Shown: piece after piece, positions 32,568 through 43,359 of the stretch | How the letters are laid out: every line of letters starts with the position of its first letter | Numbering within the stretch: position 1 is the first letter of the stretch | Assembly (NCBI GenBank): GCA_022495005.1 | Contig: JAGYXB010001997.1 | Span: 992,001-1,056,000 of the forward strand | Reading direction: 5' to 3' | From: Rhyacophila brunnea | Taxonomy: Eukaryota > Arthropoda > Insecta > Trichoptera > Rhyacophilidae | DNA length: 64,000 nucleotides | Notes under the pieces: model-generated | What the model saw: the letters and a program-made list of their open reading frames with translations, nothing else | Databases searched by the model: none | Told to the model about the DNA's origin: nothing | Made by a program: the position numbers and the translations under genes

Positions 32568-32764
32568 GGCGGCTCTCGTGGTGCAGTTGGTAAGGCGCTC
32601 GCCTTCCACCCGAGAGTTCCTGGGTTCGATTCCCAGTCATGACAAAAACATTTATGTGTTTTTCTCAAAGTCTGGGTGTTTGTGATTGTTCAAAATTACT
32701 AACAACCACCTTGTACGAAAAAGCAAGGACATGGTTATTAATAATTCTAAAAAAAAAAAAAAAA
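32568..32764 (+). mobile_element. SINE-B, youngest-looking copy, with perfect 14-bp target duplication
   Basis: It has a complete head (GGCGGCTCTCGTGGTGC...), a B-box GGTTCGATTCC, the standard body and a pure A tail of about 18. The 14-mer AACCTAATTTGGGT occurs directly before (32553-32566) and after the tail (32765-32778). A perfect duplication and an intact A tail mean LINE-driven insertion that is recent relative to the other copies. Confidence 0.93.
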
Positions 32765-32779
32765 AACCTAATTTGGGTA

Positions 32780-33895
32780 TCGCCAAAAAATGGCTTTATC
32801 CCTCTCTACCAACCGCAAGCTACTTCCACTACATTATCTTCAGGAATAATGAATCTCTCCTTGGGTAGTTAGATGTTTTCCATCGTTGCGACATGGACAG
32901 CTAAACTGATTCCATTCACTTTATATGAAACGACAAGGATATCTATTCAATATGAATAATCCTTTACAATAATATATATCTTGAGAATGGCCTCTACAAC
33001 GAGCCTGAAACATCGATCGAAGAAGGAAGAATTACACACGGTGAAAAGCCAGGTATTTATAAATACGATAACATACAACCGTGAAAATCTCAAACATAAT
33101 ACTTTACAAGTCCATATATCTATTATTGATTACCTAATTATATTATCAAATAATATCCGATGAGTATTTTTTTCATTAACAAAATGTTTAGAAGCTTTAG
33201 TATTATGCTTAGATTTCAGTGGCGTAGGTGTCACGATGCTTGATTTTCTTCCGCGTCAAAAAAAATGTGGAAAGAGTGCAGAAGAAAAACTCGGATAAGC
33301 ATAAGAAAAATTAATGTGTAGCAGACACGGTAACGGCGTGAAAGCTATTTTATACAATATGAGTACGTTGCTTCTTCACTATAATATATGATTGGAAAAC
33401 ATATAAAATTTACCGATTATTGTAAATAAACATATTCTAATAATTTACGTTTATTATTGGTATTATTTAGATATTAAAATATGACATTTTGTTACATGTG
33501 TATAAATCAAACACTGATAAGGAATGAAACAATTGATATACAAAACAAAAGAGCATAGTTTACTTTTGAGCGATATTGCCAACTTTAGATCGCATACGAT
33601 ATGTTTTTATAATTCTTCATTTCTACATTCTAAGTATTGTCAGTTCAGTATATTAAATTTGATCCTTTATAATATGTATAAGAATTTATTAAGTCCACCC
33701 TTTCATAGGCAGTTAACAATACATTTGTATAATAATATGAATTCTTTAGTGTAGGTACCTATCGGTCGAACCAACAAGTCGAACATATTTTTTATATACA
33801 TAGTAGGTAATTAATAAAAAATATCATCAGTCCATATCTAATTAAAGTATTCAGACTTAATCATCATAATATCTGTAGGTTTAATATCATGTAAA
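32780..33895. other. Unassigned AT-rich DNA
   Basis: A CAGTGGCGTAGG word at 33217-33228 resembles a hAT terminus, but no matching partner was found nearby. No gene. Confidence 0.35.
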
Positions 33896-33919
33896 ATATA
33901 CTGCAGGGTGAGGAGGGCC

Positions 33920-34036
33920 GGGAAGAGCGACTTACGTGCTGCAGGTCTGACATGGCGGGAGGCGCAAGAGTTGGCGATGGACCGAGGGAAGTGGCGCCAA
34001 CTTGTGCTTGCCCTATGCCCCAATGTTGGGACGTAA
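33920..34036 (+). pseudogene. LINE 3' end: intact final 38 codons of reverse transcriptase
   Basis: The + strand encodes GKSDLRAAGLTWREAQELAM, then DRGKWRQLVLALCPNVGT, and TAA at 34034-34036. This is the canonical end of an insect LINE polyprotein (DL-x-x-AG-x-x-W-x-EA-x-x-x-A-x-DR-x-x-WR). A tail AAAAAGAAGAAGAAG follows within 20 bases. There are no stops inside the segment, and base composition is higher in GC than the surroundings, so this copy is relatively young but strongly 5'-truncated. Confidence 0.88.
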
Positions 34037-34079
34037 CAGGGTGGAAAAAGAAGAAGAAGAAAATATACTGATTGAGTTA

Positions 34080-34735
34080 ATCTTAAATAATCTTGAAATC
34101 AATACAGTTTTGACAGATGCAGGCAATAATAATTGTAATTCTATATTTTTTTCTATAATGACTGTAATGTAAAATTATTGGATGCCAATTTAATCTAAAT
34201 AAACTGTTTACGAAAACCTTTTGTTGTCCATTCACACAAAACATTGAATTCACGCGCTGGACACAGATACACTTATCAATTTAGTGTGAACTTAACCCAG
34301 CCTTCAGCATTCTCAACGATCTGCATAATAATAATATGTTTCTAAATAAATTAAAGCACGTAGTTTCAATATTAAAAATACTTATTAGATTAATTTAATC
34401 ACAATTCTAATAAAAATAAATTAATATTTAAGTATATAATTTTCTTCCGACGTCTTTTGGTTTTAGAGGTGCGTACAAATATTTTATTTTGATACACTAT
34501 CTACCTATTAATACCGTATTTTATTGTAATATACCCCTATAGTACAATATTATGATGTATTTTGTAAAACCGCAGTCGCAATAAAAAAGCGATATAATTA
34601 ACATATCAAATGTGATGTTTCATACACTGCGTATTTTGTATGATATTTTTTCCTCATTTTAAATATACGTATTATGTAGAGAACGACAAAAATAAAGCAA
34701 TGAAAAAAGTCTTTAAAAATAATCAGAGAGACGAC
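34080..34735. other. Unassigned AT-rich DNA
   Basis: Nothing recognisable. Confidence 0.4.
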
Positions 34736-34739
34736 CGTC

Positions 34740-34990
34740 TTAAAATTTATTACACACGTAATAATATATACTACATTCCCCCCATGTCGAGCGCCTAAAT
34801 CTCGATATAGTCGTTATACTGGGAATCCGTGTCCATTCGTACCGCCCTGCCGGTGGAGAAACATCCCTTGGATATCATTAGAATGTTACCATTAATTCGG
34901 CGAGTGACGAGCGTGCATATCGCGTTATCTCCTTCGTGATTACGTATGCAAAAGAAGACGCGGTCTTTTTTTTAACTTCATACATATTCG
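34740..34990. promoter_or_regulatory. Single-copy GC island, candidate enhancer
   Basis: About 250 bases of mixed composition include GTCGAGCGCCTAAATCTCGA, CCATTAATTCGGCGAGTGAC and GCATATCGCGTTATC. C-runs flank it (CCCCCC at 34779, CCCACCCCC at 34981). TAATTC and ATTACG words could bind homeodomain proteins. No repeat or coding signature. Confidence 0.3.
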
Positions 34991-34994
34991 TATA

Positions 34995-35645
34995 ATCACC
35001 CACCCCCTTTGCCTTCTATACTTCAAGTATTAAGCTGTACTCACACGACACAATTAATAGTAAGTCATAGTGAAACTCAATAAATCGCAGTGTTTCGACA
35101 AAAAAGTTTATAGCAAATATGACGTAGTGAAAATAAAATCATTTTCTTGTAGATTTCGGGTTTCCGTTTGTTTATCAATTTTTCAAGTCATTTCCACCAA
35201 AATATCAAAAATATTTGATTCAAAATAATGAACAAATTAAAACGGTTACAGAATATTGTATCTATACACACTATATCGTATAAATATCAAATTATGTAAA
35301 CTGATAACCATTTTATTTCTTGATTAGTACCATAGAGGTATTAAATAATGAGAGGGGCGAGGAATCGGCTTTCTCATACAACTGAATGAAGCAGGCCAAC
35401 AATAGCCGACAACTTACTAGAAATAGCGACGCGATAAAAAAAAATGCTGGGCATAACGGAGGATTTACTTTGGCTTTTTGACCGTCGTTATAAGGTACCT
35501 ATATAATATAATAATGTTAACGTAGATGTTTTGCTGTAACTTGATTACCAGCCTGCCTTACCATACTTTTATAGGAACATGCCTGCTTCACCATACTTTC
35601 ATATAACCTGTCGCCCCTAGATTAGTACTTATCCACAATAATTCA
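34995..35645. other. Unassigned DNA with a short tandem duplication
   Basis: Near 35550-35605 a ~40-bp unit (GCCTGCTTCACCATACTTTC type) occurs twice. No gene. Confidence 0.4.
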
Positions 35646-35652
35646 GTAGTAT

Positions 35653-35800
35653 GTGGTGCCCCTCGCAGTTCAGTGCGTAAGGCGGTGGCCTTTCATCCGG
35701 AGGCTCCGGATTCGATCCCGGTGAGATCACAATATATTTATGCGATTTTCTCAAATCCTGGTGTTCGAGATTGTTTCAGTTATATTACTGATAACACTAC
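35653..35800 (+). mobile_element. SINE-B-related copy
   Basis: The head has CAGTTCAGTGCGTAAGGCGG (A-box region) and a B-box GATTCGATCCC. It is followed by GTGAGATCACAATATATTTA and TTTTCTCAAATCCTGGTGTT. The tail diverges from typical SINE-B and contains GATTGTTTCAGTTA. It is an older subfamily shared with 23147 and 30643. Confidence 0.75.
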
Positions 35801-35804
35801 TGTC

Positions 35805-36695
35805 ACTGAGTCTTATGACCTAAATAAATATATATAAATATAGTTTTTTTTACTTATACTTACACTCCTTAGTTGATGTTTGGGTAAATAAGACGTAACG
35901 TATAACATGATAGCAACCACGTGATAACGTATTGCAAACAGAAACCAAATAGCATAATTTTGAATATATTTTGGAGAAATTAAGTAATTGTTTTCAGCAC
36001 CGTTATCTACGCAAATACTATCAAACCATTGCAGTATCGAACATGTAAAAATTGCCAAATACTAGAGACATTTGTATCCGATATGCACGCATGCATTCAA
36101 TTAACAACTAATTTACTAAAACTTAACTAAAAGTGAACCAATCCATCTATGCATAGCGTTTTTAATTAGTAAGTTTCACATAACGTAGAAATTAGATCGC
36201 TGATTTCTATGTAAAGTTAAACACGCGTTAGTCGTGTTATTTGTAAACCGTCATGACATGATACTAGCGTTCGATATTGATATTGTTTACTTTAGTTATA
36301 ATTAAATCATTCTAATAATCGTTTTGTATTCGAAACAACTGTCAAAAAAAAATAACTCAAAATATGTAGAATTAACAATTATTACTCTGTTTTGAAACCA
36401 CTATAATAGAGGCACCCCGTCTAAATAGATATTGAATTAATTAATTATGTATTAAAATAAGTAAATTGAACTTAATAATAAAATTAGTATTGAATGGTGA
36501 CAGGTAATTCCCCTACATGTGGATTTCTACAATATCCAGTACCTTTTATAGACTTTTGAATATTTTAACTCTTTACACATTTATTTTCAAAAAGTAGCTA
36601 GCTGTTTCTAAAATATAATTATTATACAATAGCTACATCTTCGTCAATAAACAAACTGATAACATTTCCGCTGAATAATTTGTAATTATACGGTG
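35805..36695. other. Unassigned AT-rich DNA
   Basis: No gene. The frame 36058-35813 on the minus strand has no known domain. Confidence 0.4.
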
Positions 36696-36699
36696 TTAT

Positions 36700-36830
36700 C
36701 CATTCTTTAGAAAACCCTCCCCGAACCCCACCCCAGTCCGCCCGTCTTGCGGCCCCTACCCCCTACGCGTCCTTTGTGTCCTCCATATGTTGGGCTGGCT
36801 CCGCGGTCTACAGATACACTTTTTAAAGGG
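36700..36830. other. C-rich GC island
   Basis: It contains CCCTCCCCGAACCCCACCCC, GCGGCCCCTACCCCC and GGCTGGCTCCGCGG. Single-copy in the window; no coding signature. Confidence 0.28.
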
Positions 36831-36834
36831 TAAT

Positions 36835-37325
36835 CATTGTTTTTTATAGGTTTATATCACGACTGGGATTGTGTTATTATCTTTTGATCGCTGCTTTTGT
36901 GAAAATGTTTCTTTATTCATAGACATGTTTGTGTTCTTTCCTCAAAAATCAATGAAAATCCACCTTAACATATCTATAGTAAATGAAAAAAAGAGTTTTT
37001 ATGACATTAAAAACAAAATACTTAATAAAAAGAGCTTGTACTATAACTAGTGAGAGTCATAATATATATTAGCTACCTACTATAATTGATGGTGATTTCA
37101 CCACGTTTTAATATATTTGAATTAGTGGCCATTGAAAAATTAATATTATATACGTTGACACATTGAAATATGGCGGTTATAAAACCTTATTTATAGCCGC
37201 CATCTTTATTGATCTGTTTTGATAGTTGTAATATTATGTATAATATTAAATTGTTTTTTACAACTTGGCATGGAAAGGTGGTTTGTGCATAAACCGGAAA
37301 GACGCCAATAGTATGCGATGTGATA
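36835..37325. other. Unassigned AT-rich DNA
   Basis: Nothing recognisable apart from possible upstream decay of the LINE at 37334. Confidence 0.35.
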
Positions 37326-37333
37326 GAGGTTGG

Positions 37334-37513
37334 AAGAAGATACGGCAATGGGCTGGACATGTTGCTCGGTGGATGGAGAAAAATATCGTCCTACACTGTA
37401 TAGAAGAACTCAGAAAATTCGGATGATGTACGTGGCAGTGAAGAACTGGGGATCTCGGAGACTGCACGGAGCTAGCGGTGGCCTTCATCTAGCAGTGGAT
37501 CGACCCCGGTTGA
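37334..37513 (+). pseudogene. RTE-type LINE 3' end, frameshifted
   Basis: The frame from 37334 encodes KKIRQWAGHVARWMEKN at the start and VAFI-stop-QWIDPG-stop at the end (37511-37513). Between them the neighbouring frame gives VAVKNWGS. These are the W-AGHVAR, A-x-x-W and A-F-x-QQW-x-x-x-G landmarks of RTE-clade polyprotein ends. A TGATGATGAT-type simple tail follows, as is usual for this clade. Three in-frame stops and frame changes show decay. Confidence 0.82.
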
Positions 37514-37569
37514 TTGTGATGATGATATTATTGTTAACGATTTTTTGTTATTGTTCATCTAAATAATAA

Positions 37570-38325
37570 TCTGTCACCTCAATTCACCTTCATTCAAAAC
37601 AAATTAAAGTTTCATTGTGAATCTCGGTACATTTAATAAAGTATGAAAGTATTATATACGACTGAGTTATTGCTGTTTTGTTGAGATGATAACGTAATAT
37701 AAAGTTTGATGCAATGTGAAATAACGTTCACCGCTAACGGCACAGCTGTTGTGTCGGCATCAGATATAATTAGCATGTTATTTAAATGTGGTAATTAAAT
37801 AATAATTAAATGCTTTTCGGCTTCACTATCATATTCTTAGAATCGTTATATGTAGAACAGATTTCAGTCAACGTCTTTAATCAAATGCATTTTTTGAGGG
37901 ATAAATTATTTTAGGTACCTAGCTTGGATAGATGTTTACAAAACTATCCTTGTTTTACTAAAGGTATCTTAACATTTTTTATCATTGTTTAATTAAATAT
38001 TCTAAATAATGATGGTACCTACATTGTATAAACAATGACTTACAATACTAACTTATTCAAATTGATCAATCAACTAATTTTATCATTACCTATCTCTACT
38101 CAGTAACCCTATTTCAGTTTTAACTTAGTTTCTTTAATATTTAATGAGTTTGTAAGTGTCAAAAATATATAGAACTCATCGAAGTTTAAAATGTATATTT
38201 ATCAACCGGTAATGTAGTACGTATAAATCTATTAGAGAGGCAATTTCTTCTGAATGACTTCATAAGCTTTTATCAAACACACTTCATTTAATGAAATCAA
38301 GCTTTGCCGAATCACAAAAATGCAA
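37570..38325. other. Unassigned AT-rich DNA
   Basis: Nothing recognisable. Confidence 0.4.
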
Positions 38326-38329
38326 AACG

Positions 38330-38620
38330 ATCGCATTAGTGCATACCATCGACTCCTTCAAGGAGACATTCGCAGAATACAAAGCAAAAAAACCGTTTTG
38401 AACTGTGGAAATTACTTTGTTTTCCATACTTTACCGCTTAATTTGCGCCATAAAGAGTAATGTTCCAGATGTGTAGAGGTTGTTGTCCCCCTTGAGAAAA
38501 TTCATTACCCCCTTTACTCCCCACGAAAACCTTTTCTTCTTAAACCCCCCCCCCCACTCATTGAAACGAGGGGGGTCAGGGAGATTGGGCTCAGTTTTCC
38601 CTGCGTAAGTAAAATAAGAA
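38330..38620. promoter_or_regulatory. Single-copy island with C-runs, candidate enhancer
   Basis: A non-repetitive stretch has AACTGTGGAAATTAC (Runx-like TGTGG), TTTACCGCTTAATTTGCG and CCATAAA. It is followed by a C-run of about 11 near 38546-38556 and a G-rich GAGGGGGGTCAGGG. The mixture resembles an insect conserved non-coding element. No coding signature. Confidence 0.3.
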
Positions 38621-38624
38621 GTTT

Positions 38625-39250
38625 CTCGTGCGATGGATCATATATTTTTATGCGTGTTTGTTTCCAGAGCAGGGGTGGGAATTAAAATCTATCTTAAGAC
38701 ATCACCTCTGTCCCTTTTCAAGTATATTGCATTACAAGTATTTTTATTATTATTTTAACTTAATATCTTTCTAAGAGATTTTCTAAGAAAAATAAATATC
38801 TTCTATATTTTTCACTTCGATATGTTTAATTACTTTTATCGAAGACACATATATTTAAGATTACTTTAATTGAAAATACATTATTTTGAAAAACCTCAAA
38901 ATATACCAAATTATCTATTAAATCGAGTGAGATTTGGATTAGCATTAAAGCTTTCAAAATACTATATATTATTTACAAGTGCAATGATGGTCATAACTAA
39001 ATAAATTGGTCACTTGTAATGCCATTTCATGTAATATTAATAATATCATTACGTACCTCGATTAAAACATTTCGTGGAAAGTAATTTTCCGCAGGAATCA
39101 CAATAAAATTTTAATGGAGAAGAGAATTCTCCGAACATTAAAGATGTGAGTAGATTTTTTTATGTATTTTTGTGATTATTTAAAAAAAGCATTTTTACTA
39201 GTACCTACAAAGAATCCTTTAACAATATTTATTTCAAATGTTTAGTACAT
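38625..39250. other. Unassigned AT-rich DNA
   Basis: Nothing recognisable. Confidence 0.4.
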
Positions 39251-39257
39251 TTACTTC

Positions 39258-39345
39258 ATAGAATAAATTGTACGTGTAATATTTTGCCGTAGCATAGTCG
39301 ATCGTGAGCTTTTTTTATTGTAAAGAGATGGCCGTATAGCATTAA
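39258..39345 (+). repeat. Arm fragment of the fold-back family
   Basis: AAATTGTACGTGTAATATTT, GCCGTAGCATAGTCGATCGTG and AAGAGATGGCCGTATA follow the left arm of the elements at 40510 and 54320 with moderate divergence. Confidence 0.55.
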
Positions 39346-39465
39346 GATTTTTTAAAATGCATTATTCGTGGATCATTGCAGATAGTAAATTTAATAAGAA
39401 AATTGATTTTGTATTGATAGTTATGAGCGTCTACCAGTATTTTATAGAAATATATACAATATTAT

Positions 39466-39871
39466 GGGGTCCCGACAAAATCGCCCGAACCAAAACCGCC
39501 CGGATATTGCCACCCAGACTTTGCCGCCCAGACAATTTTTATTTTTACATAATATTCTATTTTAAATAACTACACAAATAAAAAAAATACGAAAAAAATA
39601 TAAAAACATATTGGAATAAACACGTATTGTCGGCAATTATTACTCTACTAAGCAGCTGAAACGGATTAAATCTCAAATTACACTGATTATCAAAGTATGT
39701 AAATTTCTATCGATTCGCAATTCGAAAAACCAAAAAAGCACTTGTTTTATACATTTTTGTATTTTTGGGGGCGGTTTTGTCTAGGCGGATTTGTCCGGGC
39801 GGTATTGACGAGCACTGGTACGGGCGCATTTGGTTTCGCGGCAATGTCTGGGCGGTAATGTCGGGGTGCTG
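39466..39871. mobile_element. MITE with GC-rich repeat-bearing inverted ends
   Basis: The left end (GGGGTCCCGACAAAATCGCC...) and the right end in reverse complement (CAGCACCCCGACATTACCGCC...) share a pattern. The unit CCGCCC(A/G)GA recurs three or four times per side with spacers of 7-10 bases. The interior is AT-rich (39540-39750) and non-coding. The repeated GGGCGG words may be transposase-binding subterminal repeats. The target duplication was not clear. Confidence 0.72.
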
Positions 39872-39874
39872 ATA

Positions 39875-40495
39875 TGATTGTATCTCCAATCTACGTACTT
39901 ACATATTTTCCTCTATCTTTCCCTTGTATTAAGTGTTTTTATATTTATTATTTAGTCCTGAATTTTATCTCTATACACAGCTCACGGTGAACTGTGATAA
40001 AGTCGACTGCATACACACAATTTTTTGAATACGGTAGAATATAGGCCAAAAAGATTGTAATATTGCAGATGAGTAGTGCATTAAGGCAGAGAATGATATT
40101 CTATTCGACGACCAATCTATTGTAAAAGTTTTAGATGTTTAAGCTTTAGAACTTCTTAAGTGTATTTCCGTGTTAAATAAATAATGTTTCATAACCCTTG
40201 TCTGTTCATGTATATTTATAACATGTCTAAGAAAACAAATTCCATCGACCTTTAAAATTGAATGTCGGATAAAAATAAAGCTTCAATCAATATAAGTCTA
40301 TGCAAAGAAGTAGTCATATTACGGACAAACAACCGTCTAATATTTGAATTTACATACATACTATCACTAAATTATATTCTCTCCGATTTATTCCGATTTT
40401 ATTACATAGTTTATTTTAAATACTTTGATGTTTTTATTGCAAACATGTGTAGAATAAATTTAAAATCGGATATAGTTAATATTAAGGTGACCTGG
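39875..40495. other. Unassigned AT-rich DNA
   Basis: No gene. Words near 39975-40015 (CTCACGGTGAACTGTGATAA, CGACTGCATACACAC) look like a decayed right arm of the fold-back family. The long frame starting at 40262 crosses repeat junctions and is not a gene. Confidence 0.4.
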
Positions 40496-40498
40496 TTT

Positions 40499-41045
40499 CA
40501 GTGGCGAATACCCCAGGTTACATGTAAATTGTACGTAAAACATTTCACCGTGGCACAGTTAGCTATGAGCTTTCTATCGGAAAGAGATGACCGTATACTA
40601 AACGGTTACCAATTTTATTAGATTTAATAACATTAATTCAATTTTTTTAGCTGATTTTGGCAAAATTCATGAATTCAAGAATGAAAACCTAACCTAATCT
40701 AACAAATAATCCAGTATATCGGGTACTTATTTTCAAAAAAAAATTGCAGCTGGCTTCCTGTAAAGTGTAAACCGACAAGAAACGTTTTTTAATTTAGACA
40801 CGAATTTTATGTCAGTACTATACGATCCAGAGACTATCTTTAATATACGGCCATGTATTTCCGATACAACATTTCACGGTGAAGTGTGATACGGCGAACT
40901 GCAAACGTACAAGTTTCCGGACACGAAAACTCTATACTAGGCAATTATTTAAATCCTACCTTCTTAAGAAAAATATTTTTAATTGCATATTGACATATTT
41001 ATAATCACTTGATTATTTTATATTCTATAAAAATAATTTATCGGA
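40499..41045 (+). mobile_element. hAT-like element copy 2 (left end), interrupted by fold-back element F2
   Basis: CAGTGGCGAATACCCC at 40499-40514 equals the left terminus of the 11552 element (CAGTGGTGAAGACCCC). Its continuation (ATACTAGGC, ATTATTTAAA, ATTGCATATTGAC...) resumes at 40931 and runs to about 41045. The fold-back element F2 therefore landed about 15 bp inside this copy. The right end was not found; it diverges after 41045. Confidence 0.7.
40510..40924 (+). mobile_element. Fold-back element with CCTAA core, copy F2
   Basis: The left arm (GTTACATGTAAATTGTACGT, CACCGTGGCACAG, TCGGAAAGAGATGACCGTAT) and the right arm read in reverse (CGGAAACTTGTACGT, TTCACCGTGAAATG, TCGGAAATACATGGCCGTAT) are diverged inverted copies of about 75-85 bp. 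In the centre lies AACCTAACCTAATCTAAC, the telomere-type motif. There is no coding frame. Its position inside a hAT-like element gives relative age: it is younger than that copy. Confidence 0.75.
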
Positions 41046-41049
41046 AGGT

Positions 41050-41840
41050 TTTAGAAGACATTCTGGTCATTTGGATGGCTTCATTAATTTTTACACACAC
41101 AAGACTTTTTTTCTTTAGCAATAGTATTTTTATATACCTACTTATTTGTATATTGATATCACTTGACAATAATAATAATAGTGGTAATATAGAAGAAGAG
41201 AAAGTTTGCTGTATGATTAAAATTTAAATTTAAATTGTTTATTTTACAGATAAATAATGAACATGATAAATTATAAATTCTAAGCGTTCACGATATGACA
41301 TGAAAAAAAGTGTTATCAATATTGAAATATAAGTAGGTACGTGCACACCGAGTGAACAACGTAAACCTTATCTTAAAATTAATAAACCAATGTTCACCTA
41401 AACTCACCCTCACGTAAGTGGAATATATCAATATATTATGTTAGCTATAGTTAAGTGCCAACTTTATAAAAGGACTCCCGGTTCTGTTATTGAACATGAG
41501 AAATGTTCCTAATAATTATGAAAAAGATACTTTTTAGGCAATTTTAAATATTTATGAAATGATAATTAGGAATAAATTAAAAATTAAGCTTTTTTTGATA
41601 GTCCAATGTCTTGTGTCGTCGTTCGTTGCAGACATTATCAACTATGTTTGATCGTTGGCTATTTATAGTGACGAAATTACGACACGTGCAATTTAATACA
41701 ATTTACTATAAAATTACATTTAATATTTTAAATAATTGATCCATACCTATCTAAAAAATATATAAGAGAAAATATAAATATTTTATGTACTTACCTAAAT
41801 CAAAGATAAACTTCCAATTTTAAAAATACTTTTAAAACAA
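41050..41840. other. Unassigned AT-rich DNA
   Basis: Nothing recognisable; no supported gene. Confidence 0.4.
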
Positions 41841-41849
41841 AGTAGGCGT

Positions 41850-42313
41850 CAGTGTTGCCATCTTTTTGTCGCCGGATTATAGTACGCAGTCCCAAAAATT
41901 ATAGAACTTTGTCAAAAATTTTAGTAGGTACGCATTGCCTTCGGTTGAAAATGTATAGATTTTTGTTTGTCACAAAAACTTAATGGGGAATTATTTGGGA
42001 ATCGTATTTTTTTATTTCTTCCGGTCAAAAAAATTACCGGCGAACCTGAGAAACTCAGTTTCGATTCGAGGACAAATTTTCCTCTATTAAGAAATTAGAG
42101 TACTTGCACCAAATTATGGTGCGGAAATACCGAAATTATGGTAGTTTTGGTCTATTTTTAAATGTAGAAATAAAATCTTTAAGAAAAAATACTTTTTTCC
42201 GATATTCAAAATTATAGTATTTTGGGCGTAGTATACCGTTTTTATATCGTACATAGTACGCGTACCAAAATTATAGTACATACACTATACTTATAGTACG
42301 GTTGGCAATACTA
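41850..42313. mobile_element. hAT-like non-autonomous transposon with 8-bp target duplication
   Basis: The ends CAGTGTTGCCA and, in reverse complement, TAGTATTGCCA are typical hAT termini. The flanks GTAGGCGT (41842-41849) and GTAGGTGT (42314-42321) match in 7 of 8. The words AAAATTATAG(T/A)A recur on both sides (41894-41905, 42208-42217, 42275-42285) as subterminal repeats. The interior of 464 bp has no transposase frame. Confidence 0.83.
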
Positions 42314-42324
42314 GTAGGTGTGTA

Positions 42325-43180
42325 TTGTTATTATTTTTATTATTTAAATGTTGTTTGATAAGTTCTTTCATAAGTAAAATACAGATTTATAAATTAAACA
42401 CTTTTGATGTTATTCAAAAAAATCCATTTATCTAGAAGATAAAAATAAATTCTTTCTATTTAATATTTAGATATAATTGAACATAATTAGTGTGATAACC
42501 ACAATTACACCTTCAAATAACATTTAATACTTCATTTTATTGTTGATGTTTTTTATTGTTTTCAAATAGAATACAAATATTCTTTCTATAAATACAAATT
42601 GCATACGTAGTTTACTTTCTTTCATAATAAGAGTAGCTTAATATAATTTTTACATACTAACCTGCTCAAAAGCTAACTTTTATGAGACATTTACAGGCAT
42701 GGATAACTGGTTTTGTTCGAGCTATAATATTTTACACTTCCATTCCTTAGATATTTAACATGTCACATAAATAATATCATATTATTGCAAATTCACTTCA
42801 ATTTAAAGTGCTCTAGATGCGTGGGCATACTCGTGACCATAATAAGATTATTTAACAAAAAAAACTGCAGTGTATACACCATTTCAACAAGTCATAAATA
42901 ACAAATTCTAAAATGTAATAATACTTACCTGTTATCAGCTTAAAGTTTCACGTTTTCGATATATTTATAATTTTACTGAAACTGCTTTCGATGCAATAGG
43001 GGTCGGCAACGCGGTGCACGTAAAGCATTTTTAAAGTGCCCACCACGAACTTTATAAAATACTTTGAAAAATCTGGCCTCCTAGAAATTTCATCCCATAT
43101 TTCTTAAATCTGTTTAAGTCTAATATACATATTTGCTTAAAACTCTTAATAGAATAAATTATTATTCAGTATACATTTTT
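42325..43180. other. Unassigned AT-rich DNA
   Basis: Nothing recognisable; no supported gene. Confidence 0.4.
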
Positions 43181-43185
43181 CGACT

Positions 43186-43353
43186 CCATGATGGCCAAGC
43201 TGCTTGAACGTCGGCTTATAATGTTGTGGGTTCCAGGGTTGAATCCTGAGTCTGGTTGATACACATATTGTTTTTTCAATTTGTATTTTTAGTCAGAGTG
43301 TGGACCTAATAGGTTGAGCAAGTGGCTTACATCCGTTTCTCGTAAAAAAATCT
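43186..43353 (+). mobile_element. SINE-A, old copy lacking the 3' end
   Basis: A tRNA-like head (ATGATGGCCAAGCTGC, decayed A-box TGCTTGAACGTCGG, B-box GGTTGAATCC) is followed by the body words CAATTTGTATTTT, GTCAGAGTGTGGACCTAATA and GGTTGAGCAAGTGGC. The 3' part with the GGAGGCCCATATG word is missing. Confidence 0.8.
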
Positions 43354-43359
43354 GACATG

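Noticed and set aside
33217..33228. Another hAT terminus (CAGTGGCGTAGG)
   Set aside because: No inverted partner or 8-bp duplication could be found within several kilobases.
40262..40621. 119-codon open frame
   Set aside because: It runs across a hAT-like terminus and a fold-back arm, so it cannot be an evolved gene; no domain is visible.
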